Below, one piece after another: positions 33,970 through 42,149 of a stretch of 64,000 nucleotides of DNA (the first letter of the stretch is position 1; each line of letters starts with the position of its first letter). The stretch is from Halobacteriales archaeon QS_1_68_17 (lineage in GTDB: Archaea; Halobacteriota; Halobacteria; Halobacteriales; Haloarculaceae). The stretch lies in NCBI GenBank assembly GCA_003021105.1, contig PXRG01000015.1:83726-147725 (forward strand), in the 5' to 3' direction. The position numbers and the translations under genes are program-made. A model generated the notes under the pieces. The model saw only the letters and a program-made list of their open reading frames with translations, ran no database searches and was not told the DNA's origin.

Positions 33970-34677
33970 TTACCCCCCCAGGTACAGTTCCGCGACCTCG
34001 TCGCTTTCGAGCAGATCCTGGCCGGTGCCTTCGAAGCGGTTCTCGCCCATGTCGAGCACGTACCCGCGGTCGGAGATCGCCAGCGCCTGGCGGGCGTTCT
34101 GTTCGACCATGAGGATGGCGGTGTCGGTCTCCTCGCGGATGCGGACCAGGCGGTCGAACATGTCGTCGACGAGGTCCGGCGCGAGGCCGGCGGAGGGTTC
34201 GTCGACCAGGATCAGGTCGGGGTCGATCATCAGCGCCGAGGACAGCGCGACCATCTGTTGCTGGCCGCCGCTGAGGGTGCCCGCCTTCTGGTTCTGGCGC
34301 TCCTCCAGGATGGGGAACCGGTCGTACACGTCTCGGAGGTCCTCCTCGGTGACCCGTTCCTCGATGTACGCGCCCATCTCCAGGTTCTCCCTGACGGTCA
34401 GCGACGGGAAGACGTTGTCGCGCTGGGGGACGTAACAGAGCCCCTGCTCGGTTACCTCGTCGGCCCGGAGGTCGGTGATGTCCTCGCCGTCGAAGGTGAC
34501 CCGCCCCTCCCAGCAGTCGATGAGGCCGTAGATGGCCTTCATCATCGTCGACTTGCCGGCGCCGTTCGGGCCGATGATCGTCACGATCTCCTCCCCGCCG
34601 ACGTCGATGTCGACGCCGTGGAGGATCTGTGCGTCGCCGTACCCCGAGACCACGTTCCGTGCTTCCAGCAGCGCCAC
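33970..34677 (-). CDS. livF: Branched-chain amino acid ABC transporter ATP-binding protein LivF
   Basis: A 235-residue ATPase. Walker A is GPNGAGKSTMM near residue 37, the ABC signature is GTLSGGQQQMVALSSALM, and Walker B is DPDLILVDEPSAGLAPDLV. LivF type is shown by SLTVRENLEMGAYI and the short C-terminus. It starts 2 nt after the livG stop and is the last gene of livHMGF. Confidence 0.95.
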   Translation of the reverse strand: MALLEARNVVSGYGDAQILHGVDIDVGGEEIVTIIGPNGAGKSTMMKAIYGLIDCWEGRVTFDGEDITDLRADEVTEQGLCYVPQRDNVFPSLTVRENLEMGAYIEERVTEEDLRDVYDRFPILEERQNQKAGTLSGGQQQMVALSSALMIDPDLILVDEPSAGLAPDLVDDMFDRLVRIREETDTAILMVEQNARQALAISDRGYVLDMGENRFEGTGQDLLESDEVAELYLGG

Positions 34678-34679
34678 GG

Positions 34680-35648
34680 TCAGACCCCCCCGAGGTAGGC
34701 GTCGATGACGCGCTCGTCGCTCCGTACGTCCTCGGGTGTGCCCTCCACGAGTTTCTTGCCCTCGTTCATGACGATGATGGTGTCCGAGAGGTTCATGATG
34801 ACTTCCATGTCGTGTTCGACGATACAGAAGGTGTATCCCTCGTCCCGGAGCGTCCGAATCCGGTCCATGAGCTTCTCGGTCAGCGTGGGGTTGACCCCGG
34901 CGACCGGTTCGTCCAGCAGGATGAGGTCGGGATCGAGCATCAGGACCCGACCGAGTTCGAGGAGTTTGCGCTGGCCGCCCGAGAGGTTGCCGGCCTCCTC
35001 ATGGCGCACGTGGTCGATCTCGAGGAGTTCGAGCATCTCCTCGGCGCGCTCTCTGACCGCGGCCTCCTCGTCGGCGACGGCCCCGCGGCGGAGCCAGGTG
35101 TTTACGAGGTTCTCGCCGGCCTGTTCCTGGGGGGCCAGCATGAGGTTCTCCAGGGCCGTCATCTCGCTCAGTTCGCGCGTGATCTGGAAGGTGCGGGCGA
35201 GTCCCTCGCGGGCCAGCATGAACGGTCGGCTGTTCTTGTGGCCTTCGCGGGACTGCCTGATCTTCTCCTGGCCGACGTAGACGCCCGCACCGACCCCCGC
35301 GCCGACGGCGAGGGTGCCGACGCTCGGGACCGGTCCGAGACCGAACAGTCCGAGGCCGGCGATCCCGCCCAGCGCGCCGAAGGTGATCCCCGACGCGCCG
35401 CCCCAGATGAGTTTCTCGTCGCGGCTCGGTTCCATCAGTTCCTGGAGGTCCCGCCCGTCGTAGCGGACGGTCCCGGAATCCGGCTCGTAGAAGCCGCTGA
35501 TGAGGTTGAACGTCGTGGTCTTGCCGGCCCCGTTTGGGCCGATGAGGCCGGTGATCGACTCCTCCTCGATCTCGAAGGTCGCGCCGTCGACGGCGACGAT
35601 ACCACCGAACGTCTTCCGCAGGTTCTCGGCTTCCAGGATCGCGCTCAT
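34680..35648 (-). CDS. livG: Branched-chain amino acid ABC transporter ATP-binding protein LivG with glycine-rich insertion
   Basis: A 322-residue ATPase, about 70 longer than usual LivG. Walker A GPNGAGKTTTFNLISGFYEP lies near residues 38-57, the signature NLSGGQRKLLELGRVLM and Walker B DPDLILLDEPVAGVNPTL are normal. Between them, roughly residues 72-142, is an extra segment of Gly, Ala and Leu (GITFGALGGIAGLGLFGLGP, then GTLAVGAGVGAGVYVG) that looks like two short membrane-type helices. ATG 35648 overlaps the livM stop (ATGA). Confidence 0.93.
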   Translation of the reverse strand: MSAILEAENLRKTFGGIVAVDGATFEIEEESITGLIGPNGAGKTTTFNLISGFYEPDSGTVRYDGRDLQELMEPSRDEKLIWGGASGITFGALGGIAGLGLFGLGPVPSVGTLAVGAGVGAGVYVGQEKIRQSREGHKNSRPFMLAREGLARTFQITRELSEMTALENLMLAPQEQAGENLVNTWLRRGAVADEEAAVRERAEEMLELLEIDHVRHEEAGNLSGGQRKLLELGRVLMLDPDLILLDEPVAGVNPTLTEKLMDRIRTLRDEGYTFCIVEHDMEVIMNLSDTIIVMNEGKKLVEGTPEDVRSDERVIDAYLGGV

Positions 35649-37366
35649 TTCGCATCGACCTCCGTGTCCCCCCCGTCGGTCGCGGTCGGCTCGACGGCAG
35701 TGCTGTAGTCCTCGCGCCCGAGCAGCCCCTCCGGCAGGTAGTAAAGGACGACCAGGAACAGCAGGCCCATGACCACCAGCCGGAAGGCCAGCACGTTCAC
35801 CCGCAGGGCCGGCGGGAAGAAGGAGGCCAGCTGCGTGGTGGCCTGCTGGAACGCCCAGAAGACCGCCGCGCCGAGGATGGTGCCCTTGTTGTTGCTGGCC
35901 CCGCCGATGAAGATGATCAGGAGGGCGATGAACGTGACCCGCGGGGCGAACGTGACGAACACGAGCCCCTGGGTCCACATCGCCCAGAGCGCGCCGGCGA
36001 ACCCGCCGAGTGCCGACCCGATGACCATGCTCTGGACCTTGTAGACGAACGGGTCCTTCCCGAGGGACTTGACCACGTCCTCGTCGTTGCGGACCGCCCG
36101 GAGGACGCGGCCGAACGGCGACCGCACCGTCACCTCCAGCAGGTAGTAGGCCCCGAGCATGAACAGCGTGAACCCGGCCAGCAGGAACCGCTGGTAGTCG
36201 ACGCGGATGGTCACCTCGCCGACGACCGCCACGAGGTAGTCGATCCCGACGTCGCCGCCGAACGCCAGCACCCAGACGAGGTTCTGGAACAGCGGCTTGA
36301 GCGCCGCCACTGGACCGCCGCTGGTCACCGGCCCCACGACGGGGAGCACGAAGTACCACAGCGAGACGAACCACAGCGCGCCGACCCCGATGATCGATAT
36401 CTTGGCCTCGTCGAACCACGACAGGCGGTCGACGGCGACGTAGAACCCGGCGACGAGCGCGCCCAGCATGACGAGCGTCCCGGCGATCTTCGCCGACACC
36501 TGCCCGAAGTACGGGATCGGCAACAGCGCGACCAGGAAGCCGGTCCCGAGGCCGACGCCGGTCGCCAGCACCCGGCGGCTCAGTTCCCCGAGCCGCCGGG
36601 ACACCAGCACGGCCAGGACGAACCAGGAAAAAAGCGAAACGACGGTCCCGACCAGCAAAATCGCCTGCAGGGTCGCCAGCAGGGCCGCGGAGACGACGCC
36701 GGCGACGACCCCGGCCGCCGCGGCCACCTGGAGGTGGTTCGAGAGCGGGCCGTCCGGCCGGTCGAGGGTCGCGAGTCCGGCGGACGCGACCAGGTAGATC
36801 CCCGACAGCGGGAGCCTGGATTCCCGTTCGCTCTCCCGGGCCAGCACCGCCACCGCGACCATCCAGACGACGAACGCGATCAACCCGAAGAGGACCGGGC
36901 CGGCCAGCGTGTCCAACGCCAGCGGGAAGAGGCCCTTCAGCGGGGGGCTGTACCCGCGTAGCGCGTCGGGGCCGTTCGCGAACCACGACTCGGCCTGGAC
37001 GAACCGCTGGAAGATGACCGAGATGCCGAGCACCGTGATCGCGAGGTAGTCCTCGCGGAGTCGGATCGTCGGGAGCGCGACCAGGCCGCCGATCAGCCCC
37101 GCCAGCACCGTGGCGACGACGATGCCGACGATCCAGGTCCCGACGATCGGCACGTCACCCAGGCCGACGACGTACGCGGTGAAGTCCGACGGATCGTCGG
37201 GCTGCAGGACGAAAAACACCGACGTGTAGGCTCCGACGAGGAAGAAGCCGACGTGGCCGAAATCGAGCAGGCCGGTGTGGCCGTACTTGAGCGTCAGTCC
37301 GTACGACAGGATGGCGTAGATCGCCACCAGTACCATAAACGAGATGACGACGTCGGATACTGCCAT
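35645..37366 (-). CDS. livM: Branched-chain amino acid ABC transporter permease LivM, enlarged
   Basis: A 573-residue membrane protein. The N-terminal AIYAILSYGLTLKYGHTGLL and GHVGFFLVGAYTSVFF and the EAA-like loop GRVLRAVRNDEDVVKSLGKD near residue 420 identify LivM. Usual LivM proteins have 300-420 residues; here the extra length is a block of several hydrophobic segments in the middle (about residues 160-340). The start is 3 nt after livH and the end overlaps livG. Confidence 0.92.
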   Translation of the reverse strand: MAVSDVVISFMVLVAIYAILSYGLTLKYGHTGLLDFGHVGFFLVGAYTSVFFVLQPDDPSDFTAYVVGLGDVPIVGTWIVGIVVATVLAGLIGGLVALPTIRLREDYLAITVLGISVIFQRFVQAESWFANGPDALRGYSPPLKGLFPLALDTLAGPVLFGLIAFVVWMVAVAVLARESERESRLPLSGIYLVASAGLATLDRPDGPLSNHLQVAAAAGVVAGVVSAALLATLQAILLVGTVVSLFSWFVLAVLVSRRLGELSRRVLATGVGLGTGFLVALLPIPYFGQVSAKIAGTLVMLGALVAGFYVAVDRLSWFDEAKISIIGVGALWFVSLWYFVLPVVGPVTSGGPVAALKPLFQNLVWVLAFGGDVGIDYLVAVVGEVTIRVDYQRFLLAGFTLFMLGAYYLLEVTVRSPFGRVLRAVRNDEDVVKSLGKDPFVYKVQSMVIGSALGGFAGALWAMWTQGLVFVTFAPRVTFIALLIIFIGGASNNKGTILGAAVFWAFQQATTQLASFFPPALRVNVLAFRLVVMGLLFLVVLYYLPEGLLGREDYSTAVEPTATDGGDTEVDAK

Positions 37367-37369
37367 GTC

Positions 37370-38697
37370 TTATTCCCCCGTTATGCCCTCCGGTTTGACG
37401 AGCAGTACGATCAGCAGGACGACGAACGCCACGGGCACGCGGTAGGTGGCGCTGAGCCCCGGAATGGCGAAGATGCCGACCTCCATCGCCAGCCCGACGA
37501 CGTAGCTCCCGAGGATGGCACCGTAGACCGAGATGCCACCGAGGATGACGCCGGCGAACATCGGCAACAGCAGGAAAAAGCCGAGGTTGATGGTGATGTT
37601 GCTGAAGAGGAATCCCAGCAACACGCCGGCGATGGCGGCGAACATCCCGGCGATGATCCAGACGGCCATCATCACCCGGCGGGTGTTGATTCCCCGGATC
37701 ATCGCCAGGTCGCGGTTGTCGCTGGTCGCGCGCATCGCCTTCCCGAGTTTCGTCGCCCGGAGCAGGTAGTGCAACACCGCCATCATCCCGAGCGCGATCA
37801 GGACGATCCCGATCCGGAGCGGCGAGATCGAGACGCGCGTCAGGTAGAGCGGGTCCGCGGGAACCCGCCCGCCGCCGGCGAAGACGATCCCGCCGACCAG
37901 GACGACCGCCAGCGCGCCCAGCGCGGCCGCCCGAGCCAGGCGTACCCCAGCGTGAGGAGGCTGGTCGGGTCGCCCCCGCCCGGGTTCAGGATGTCGACCA
38001 CGAGTCCGTTGCCCGCCACCGAGATGTCGAAGAACTTCGCGTTGGCGATGTTGAGGGTGGATCCGGCCGCGTTGACCGTCGCGTCCACCTCGTAAAACCG
38101 GATGTCGCCGCCGAAGACCGTCTGGATGCTAAAGCGGATGATAAACGCCATCGCCAGCGAGACGATCAGCATCATCGCCAGTTCGACGTCCTTCTCGCGG
38201 AACTTCCGGAAGACGAACGATTCGGTCAGCGGTACCACCGCGCCCAGTAGCGCGACCGAAAACAGCAACGCCGACGGGTACGTCGGGATGCCGGCGACGA
38301 CCAGCCCGCCGACGACGACGGCCAGCGCGACGTGGACCCCGAGCGCGACCGCGGGGTTGACGTCGAACCCCCACCAGCTTCCCTTGAGGGCGTCGACGCC
38401 CCCGAGGTGATAGACCGCGCCGAGCACGCTCCCGACCGTGACGACGAACAGGAAGGCCGTCCCGGCGGTGCCGACCGACCGGGTCCCGGTTGCGAGTACG
38501 TCGAACAGCGGTACCGTGTCCGGCTTGTTTACCAGGAGTGCCGCGTACGCGCCGAGCGTGAGCAGGTCCCCGTGTGCGAAGTTCGGTACCTCGGCGATGT
38601 CGTACACCAGGGCGAGGCCGATCGCACCCAGGGCGATGATACTTCCGGTCACCACGCCCGTCAGAATTGCGTTTAGTAATCCCGGTTCTGCTGCCAT
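37370..38697 (-). pseudogene. livH: LivH permease gene interrupted by a frameshift
   Basis: The N-terminal part (ATG 38697 to about 37935) reads LLNAILTGVVTGSIIALGAI and VPNFAHGDLLTLGAYAALLV, typical LivH. In-frame it degenerates after LLTLGYAWLG into Arg/Trp-rich sequence. From about 37940 the other frame resumes with ARAAALGALAVVLVGGIVFA and continues to the conserved LRATKLGKAMRATSDNRDLA and ITINLGFFLLLPMFAGVILG. A single-base loss near 37930-37945 joins them. Either a real inactivating mutation or a sequencing error; all other liv genes are intact, which favours error or recent mutation. Confidence 0.8.
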
Positions 38698-38846
38698 ATT
38701 CGGGACGACACGCTTCCACCTAAATATCGTTATGATCCCTAAAGTGTAGTATCATCGATACTACCGGTCCGGCAGCGGGTTCCCCGCGCGTGTGGTTCGC
38801 GCCGGGTCGTCGAGCATTTATAGGCCTCGGGACCGCGTGTGCCGAC

Positions 38847-39386
38847 ATGCCGATATACACGGGTCGCGGTGACGACGGCAACACCGACCTGCGGAACATG
38901 GAGCGGGTATCGAAGGCCAGCCCGCGGATCGAAGCCTACGGGACCGTCGACGAGGCAAACGCGGCGGTCGGCGTCGTCAGACCCACCGGATACGACGACG
39001 TGGACGACGACCTGCGGTCGGTCCAGAACCACCTGCACGTCGTCCAGGCGGACTTTGCGAACCCGGATCCCGACGAGGACGACCCGCGCGTCCGCGAGCG
39101 CCACGTCGAGACGGTCGAGGGCTGGATCGACGGGTACGACGAGGAACTCGAACCGCTGGAGCAGTTTATCGTCCCGAGCGGGAGCCAGTCGGGCGCGAAA
39201 CTCCACCAGGCGCGCGCCGTCTGCAGGCGGGCGGAACGCCGCGCGGTCGCGTTTGCCGAGGCCCACGAAGGGGTCAACCGGGCCGCACTGCTGTATCTCA
39301 ACCGGCTGTCGGACCTCCTGTTCACGCTCGCGCGCGTCGTGAACCAGCGGGACGGCGTGAGCGAACTCAACCCGACCTACTCGTAG
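38847..39386 (+). CDS. Cob(I)alamin adenosyltransferase (PduO type)
   Basis: Transfers the adenosyl group of ATP to cob(I)alamin to make coenzyme B12. The 179-residue protein shows the PduO-type pattern: MPIYTGRGDDGNTDLRNMER for ATP binding, IEAYGTVDEANAAVGVVR, and the C-terminal CRRAERRAVAFAEAH and LLYLNRLSDLLFTLARVVNQ. ATG 38847 begins the family N-terminus. Its 3' end overlaps the convergent metallo-hydrolase by 10 nt. It completes the cobalamin theme of the left window end. Confidence 0.94.
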   Translation: MPIYTGRGDDGNTDLRNMERVSKASPRIEAYGTVDEANAAVGVVRPTGYDDVDDDLRSVQNHLHVVQADFANPDPDEDDPRVRERHVETVEGWIDGYDEELEPLEQFIVPSGSQSGAKLHQARAVCRRAERRAVAFAEAHEGVNRAALLYLNRLSDLLFTLARVVNQRDGVSELNPTYS

Positions 39387-40357
39387 ACGATCAGTCCACC
39401 CTCTTCGCGGGGTGTCACCTCGCCGCGCGCTTCGAGCACGTCCAGGTAGCCGACGGCCTCGCTCATGCCCGCGAAGTACTCGGTGGCCGGGAGGTCGCCG
39501 AACAGCGCCTCCATCACCTCGACCGGCGTCGTCGGGCCGTCGACGATCCCTCTCACTTCGGCCGTCCGCTCGTCGTGTTCGGCCATGACGTCGTCGATGC
39601 GGCTCGCGGGGTCGGCGACCGGTTCCCGGTGGCCGGTCAGGAACTCGTCGTACCCCTGGTCGCGGAGCCACCGGAGCGAGCGGTTGTAGGCCGGGAGCAC
39701 CCGCGGACGACTCCCGCCTGATTCCGGCGGCGGCTGGAGAAACGGGTTCGGGGTGATGTCGCCGAGGACGTTGTCGCCCACGATCGCCCGGCGGGTGTCC
39801 CCGTCCTCGTGAGCGAACAGCAACTCCCCGGGCGCGTGACCCTCGATTCCCTCGACCGTCACCGGTTCGTCGGCCACCACCACCACGTCGTCGGGTTCGA
39901 GTTCCCGGTCGGTTTCGACGCTCCCGGCGTACGGGAGGAACGCTTCGGGGAGTTCCGTCACGGTCCGGGCGGTCGACTCGGCCATGCCACAGCGGTCGAA
40001 GTACGACGCGAAAAAGGACTGTTCGTACGCCAGCCGCGACGGGAAGTCCGCCATGATCGAGGCTGCCGTCGGACTGGCGAGGACCCGTGCACCCGCGTCC
40101 CGGAGCCTGTGTGCCAGCCCGAAGTGATCCGGGTGGGGGTGCGTCACGAGTACCTGATCGACGTCGGCCGGGTGGAGGCCGCGCGCCTCCAGGCGGTCCA
40201 GGAGCGTCGACCAGGCTTCCTCGCTGTCGGGACCCGGATCGACGAGCGTACGGCCGGCGACGTAGGCGTTGACGGGACCGATCTGGAACGGCGTCGGGAT
40301 CGACAGCCGGGTGAACACGCCGGCGGGTTGGGTACCCGCCGTCAAAACGGTTTGCAC
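39377..40357 (-). CDS. MBL-fold metallo-hydrolase
   Basis: A 326-residue metallo-beta-lactamase-fold hydrolase. The zinc motif HxHxDH is in VLVTHPHPDHFGLAH near residue 75, and later ligands in EGIEGHAPGELLFAHEDG and AIVGDNVLGDITPNPFL and the C-terminal LTGHREPV fit the LACTB2-like/hydroxyacylglutathione hydrolase-like group. The start is taken as GTG 40357 since no ATG occurs near. Substrate unknown; homologues hydrolyse thioesters or nucleic acids. Confidence 0.85.
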   Translation of the reverse strand: MQTVLTAGTQPAGVFTRLSIPTPFQIGPVNAYVAGRTLVDPGPDSEEAWSTLLDRLEARGLHPADVDQVLVTHPHPDHFGLAHRLRDAGARVLASPTAASIMADFPSRLAYEQSFFASYFDRCGMAESTARTVTELPEAFLPYAGSVETDRELEPDDVVVVADEPVTVEGIEGHAPGELLFAHEDGDTRRAIVGDNVLGDITPNPFLQPPPESGGSRPRVLPAYNRSLRWLRDQGYDEFLTGHREPVADPASRIDDVMAEHDERTAEVRGIVDGPTTPVEVMEALFGDLPATEYFAGMSEAVGYLDVLEARGEVTPREEGGLIVYE

Positions 40358-40455
40358 GGCAGCCCGGAGGACCCGCCCGTCGAATGGTGCCCACGGTAGC
40401 GACGGACGGCGCGAACAGCGGGGCCTGCCAGGGCGTGGCCGGCGCCCCGCCCACG

Positions 40456-40471
40456 TTTAGGTTGGCCTAAA
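40456..40471. promoter_or_regulatory. Palindrome TTTAGG-N4-CCTAAA, DtxR-family-like site
   Basis: Perfect 6-4-6 inverted repeat at 40456-40471, matching the TTAGG...CCTAA form of DtxR/IdeR/MntR-family operators, which in haloarchaea (SirR, Idr) control iron and manganese genes. It lies between the metallo-hydrolase start (40357) and the small coiled-coil gene (40547), 99 bp and 76 bp away. The adjacent AT-rich stretch AAAATACAAAAAC may be a promoter. Regulator and target are inferred. Confidence 0.5.
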
Positions 40472-40517
40472 AATACAAAAACGTTGCGGTCGCGGGCGGG
40501 AACGGCCGCCACAAAGG

Positions 40518-40525
40518 TTATATTT
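40518..40525 (+). promoter_or_regulatory. TATA box of the small coiled-coil gene
   Basis: TTATATTT lies 26 nt (centre) before ATG 40547, the canonical spacing for a leaderless haloarchaeal transcript. It is the clearest TATA box in the window. Confidence 0.65.
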
Positions 40526-40546
40526 GTCCTTAGCCAAAGAACAGAT

Positions 40547-40807
40547 ATGAACAAGCACTTCGAAGACACCCAGTACTACCTGAAGCGAGCGGGCGAGACG
40601 GCAAAGCGCGGCGTCGCCGAGGAACTCGACGCGGTCGAGGAGCGGGTCCGGTCGCTGGCCGGCCAGGAGGAGGTCGAACCGGGCCGGATCGAGGAGTTGC
40701 GGACCGAACTCGACCGGATCGCCGAGCGCGCGGAAGCGGAAGCCACGGAGCGCATCGAGCGGGCCAGGGGAAAACTCGACGAGTACCGCCAGTCGCCGGC
40801 GCAGTGA
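40547..40807 (+). CDS. Small helical haloarchaeal protein
   Basis: An 86-residue acidic, strongly helical protein (HFEDTQYYLKRAGETAKRGV then EELDAVEERVRSLAG) with heptad-like repeats, probably coiled coil. It resembles short conserved haloarchaeal DUF proteins (DUF7553-like is my tentative match). ATG 40547 is fixed by the TATA box 26 nt upstream. No catalytic motif. It lies just upstream of tRNA-Val. Confidence 0.65.
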   Translation: MNKHFEDTQYYLKRAGETAKRGVAEELDAVEERVRSLAGQEEVEPGRIEELRTELDRIAERAEAEATERIERARGKLDEYRQSPAQ

Positions 40808-40846
40808 AGAAACGCTTAAGTCCGGCGGTCGGAAACTCCCGACACC

Positions 40847-40921
40847 GGGTTGGTGATCTAGTCCGGTTATGATACCTCCTTCACACGGAGGAAGCCGGCG
40901 GTTCGAATCCGCCCCAACCCA
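40847..40921 (+). tRNA. tRNA-Val (anticodon CAC)
   Basis: The 75-nt cloverleaf folds completely: acceptor GGGTTGG (40847-40853) pairs with CCAACCC (40914-40920), discriminator A. The anticodon stem CCTCC/GGAGG encloses loop TTCACAC with anticodon CAC at 40882-40884, and the T arm is GGCGG-TTCGAAT-CCGCC. No intron; CCA is not encoded. A TATA-like CTTAAG at 40815-40820 lies about 28 nt upstream, and a run of five T at 40922-40926 follows as terminator. Confidence 0.95.
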
Positions 40922-41000
40922 TTTTTGCGGCGAACGTCGGTGAGGCGCCAATGGGCAATTGGATTTGAGCCCAGAGAACGAGCGGAGCGACGTTCTCGCG

Positions 41001-41023
41001 GTTCAAATCCGCCCCGCCCACCA
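41001..41023 (+). other. tRNA 3'-end remnant (T loop to CCA)
   Basis: GTTCAAATCCGCCCCGCCCA followed by CCA looks like the T loop, T stem, acceptor and CCA end of a tRNA, but the 5' half cannot be found: upstream bases 40940-41000 do not pair with it. It lies 80 bp after tRNA-Val and directly before a lower-GC toxin-antitoxin-like pair. This fits an integration scar of a tRNA-targeting element, though the sequence is not an exact copy of the tRNA-Val end. Confidence 0.5.
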
Positions 41024-41049
41024 GCGTTTGAGATCTGTTCGTAATCGTG

Positions 41050-41523
41050 TTACAGCACTGTTCGCGGGTCGGCAATCGTTACTGACTCGTGTAGTCCCCG
41101 TCGGGTAGCCACGTCCCGCACTATCCGGCGGAGTTTCTGATCTGCGGTCACCAGTTGAACGGTCCCGTCTTCAGCCAATTCACAGACGAGAGCGGGAATA
41201 TACTGGTCAGCCTGGACAGCGTGCTCGGGGAGCGAGTCATCCGCAATCCGACATCTCGCCTCGTCAACGACTGCGCCGTAGGTTTCGAAGTCCGGCGAGC
41301 GAACCATGAGATATCCCTCCTTGACGAGGCCCTCGATAGCGCGGGCTGATTGCCGATGGTTTTCCGGTGCGTCATCGTTCTCCAGCACGTCGTCGACGAG
41401 TTCTCGCTTCACGGCTGCAGGCAAAACGATTCGTGCCCCGTCTTGGAATCGTGTTTTGACACGCTGGGGAAACGCTCGACCGTGCACGATCACGGCGTTT
41501 GCGTCCAGAACGATCTGATTCAT
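41050..41523 (-). CDS. PIN-domain protein, probable toxin-like ribonuclease
   Basis: A 157-residue PIN-fold protein. The first conserved acid is in NQIVLDANAVIVHGRAF (D7); later ARCRIADDSLPEHAVQADQY and VQLVTADQKLRRIV carry the remaining aspartates of the active site. VapC-type PIN proteins cleave RNA. ATG 41523 overlaps the last base of the upstream HTH gene's stop (TGATG), so the two are coupled like a toxin-antitoxin operon. GC content is visibly lower than the surrounding genes, suggesting acquisition. Confidence 0.78.
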   Translation of the reverse strand: MNQIVLDANAVIVHGRAFPQRVKTRFQDGARIVLPAAVKRELVDDVLENDDAPENHRQSARAIEGLVKEGYLMVRSPDFETYGAVVDEARCRIADDSLPEHAVQADQYIPALVCELAEDGTVQLVTADQKLRRIVRDVATRRGLHESVTIADPRTVL

Positions 41524-41996
41524 CAGCCCGGAAGTTCCAGTTCAGCGGCGACACGCAGGAAATCCGCGTGCTGCATTTCCAACTCGGCGCTCGCCTCCCG
41601 GTAGGTCAACTCGCCCGCCTCGACCCGCTCCCAGATGTCGAGCATACCATCGACGATGTCATCGCCGTACCGGTCAGTTGCGTAGGCGAGTGTCTGATTC
41701 TCCGCTTCAACGGCGGACGCGATCCCATCCAGGGAGAGATGGATGTCGAACTCTACGGGCGTGTAGGCGGCTGGCTTTTCCTGGGTGCGGCGCAGCAAGC
41801 CAGCCCGTTGCAGGTCACGGCAGTACTCGTGTGCGGTCGTGTGGGGGATGTCGAGACTCTCGGTAAGTTCACTGACCTGGAACTGCTCGTGCTCGGCGGC
41901 AAACCGCAGGATATCGAGCTTCCGGTCGTTCGCCAGTTGCTCACCGATTGTCCGCAATCGCTTCCGGGACAACGGAGGATCATCTGTCGCACTCAT
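41523..41996 (-). CDS. Winged-helix protein, probable antitoxin partner of the PIN protein
   Basis: A 157-residue protein. Residues about 20-90 form an ArsR-like winged helix: NDRKLDILRFAAEHEQFQVS, then ELTESLDIPHTTAHEYCRDL and the wing LLRRTQEKPAAYTPVEFDIH. The C-terminus GELTYREASAELEMQHADFL resembles the short helical repeats of UPF0175-like antitoxins that bind their toxin. The gene precedes and overlaps the PIN gene. The antitoxin role is inferred from fold, size and coupling. Confidence 0.72.
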   Translation of the reverse strand: MSATDDPPLSRKRLRTIGEQLANDRKLDILRFAAEHEQFQVSELTESLDIPHTTAHEYCRDLQRAGLLRRTQEKPAAYTPVEFDIHLSLDGIASAVEAENQTLAYATDRYGDDIVDGMLDIWERVEAGELTYREASAELEMQHADFLRVAAELELPG

Positions 41997-42149
41997 ACGC
42001 TATTTGTATATATCCGATAGACTCGTATATCCATTTTGGTTGGACAAAGGACGGGACGCAAGCCCCCAAATGCCACCGGGACCATTCTACGGGCGACCAC
42101 GCGACTGGCGTACGGTTATACGCCCGGCCGGTCTTTGTCGTACTGTACC

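Noticed and set aside
40940..41023. A second complete tRNA after tRNA-Val
   Set aside because: Only the T loop, T stem and 3' acceptor are recognisable; the 5' acceptor strand, D arm and anticodon arm cannot be folded.
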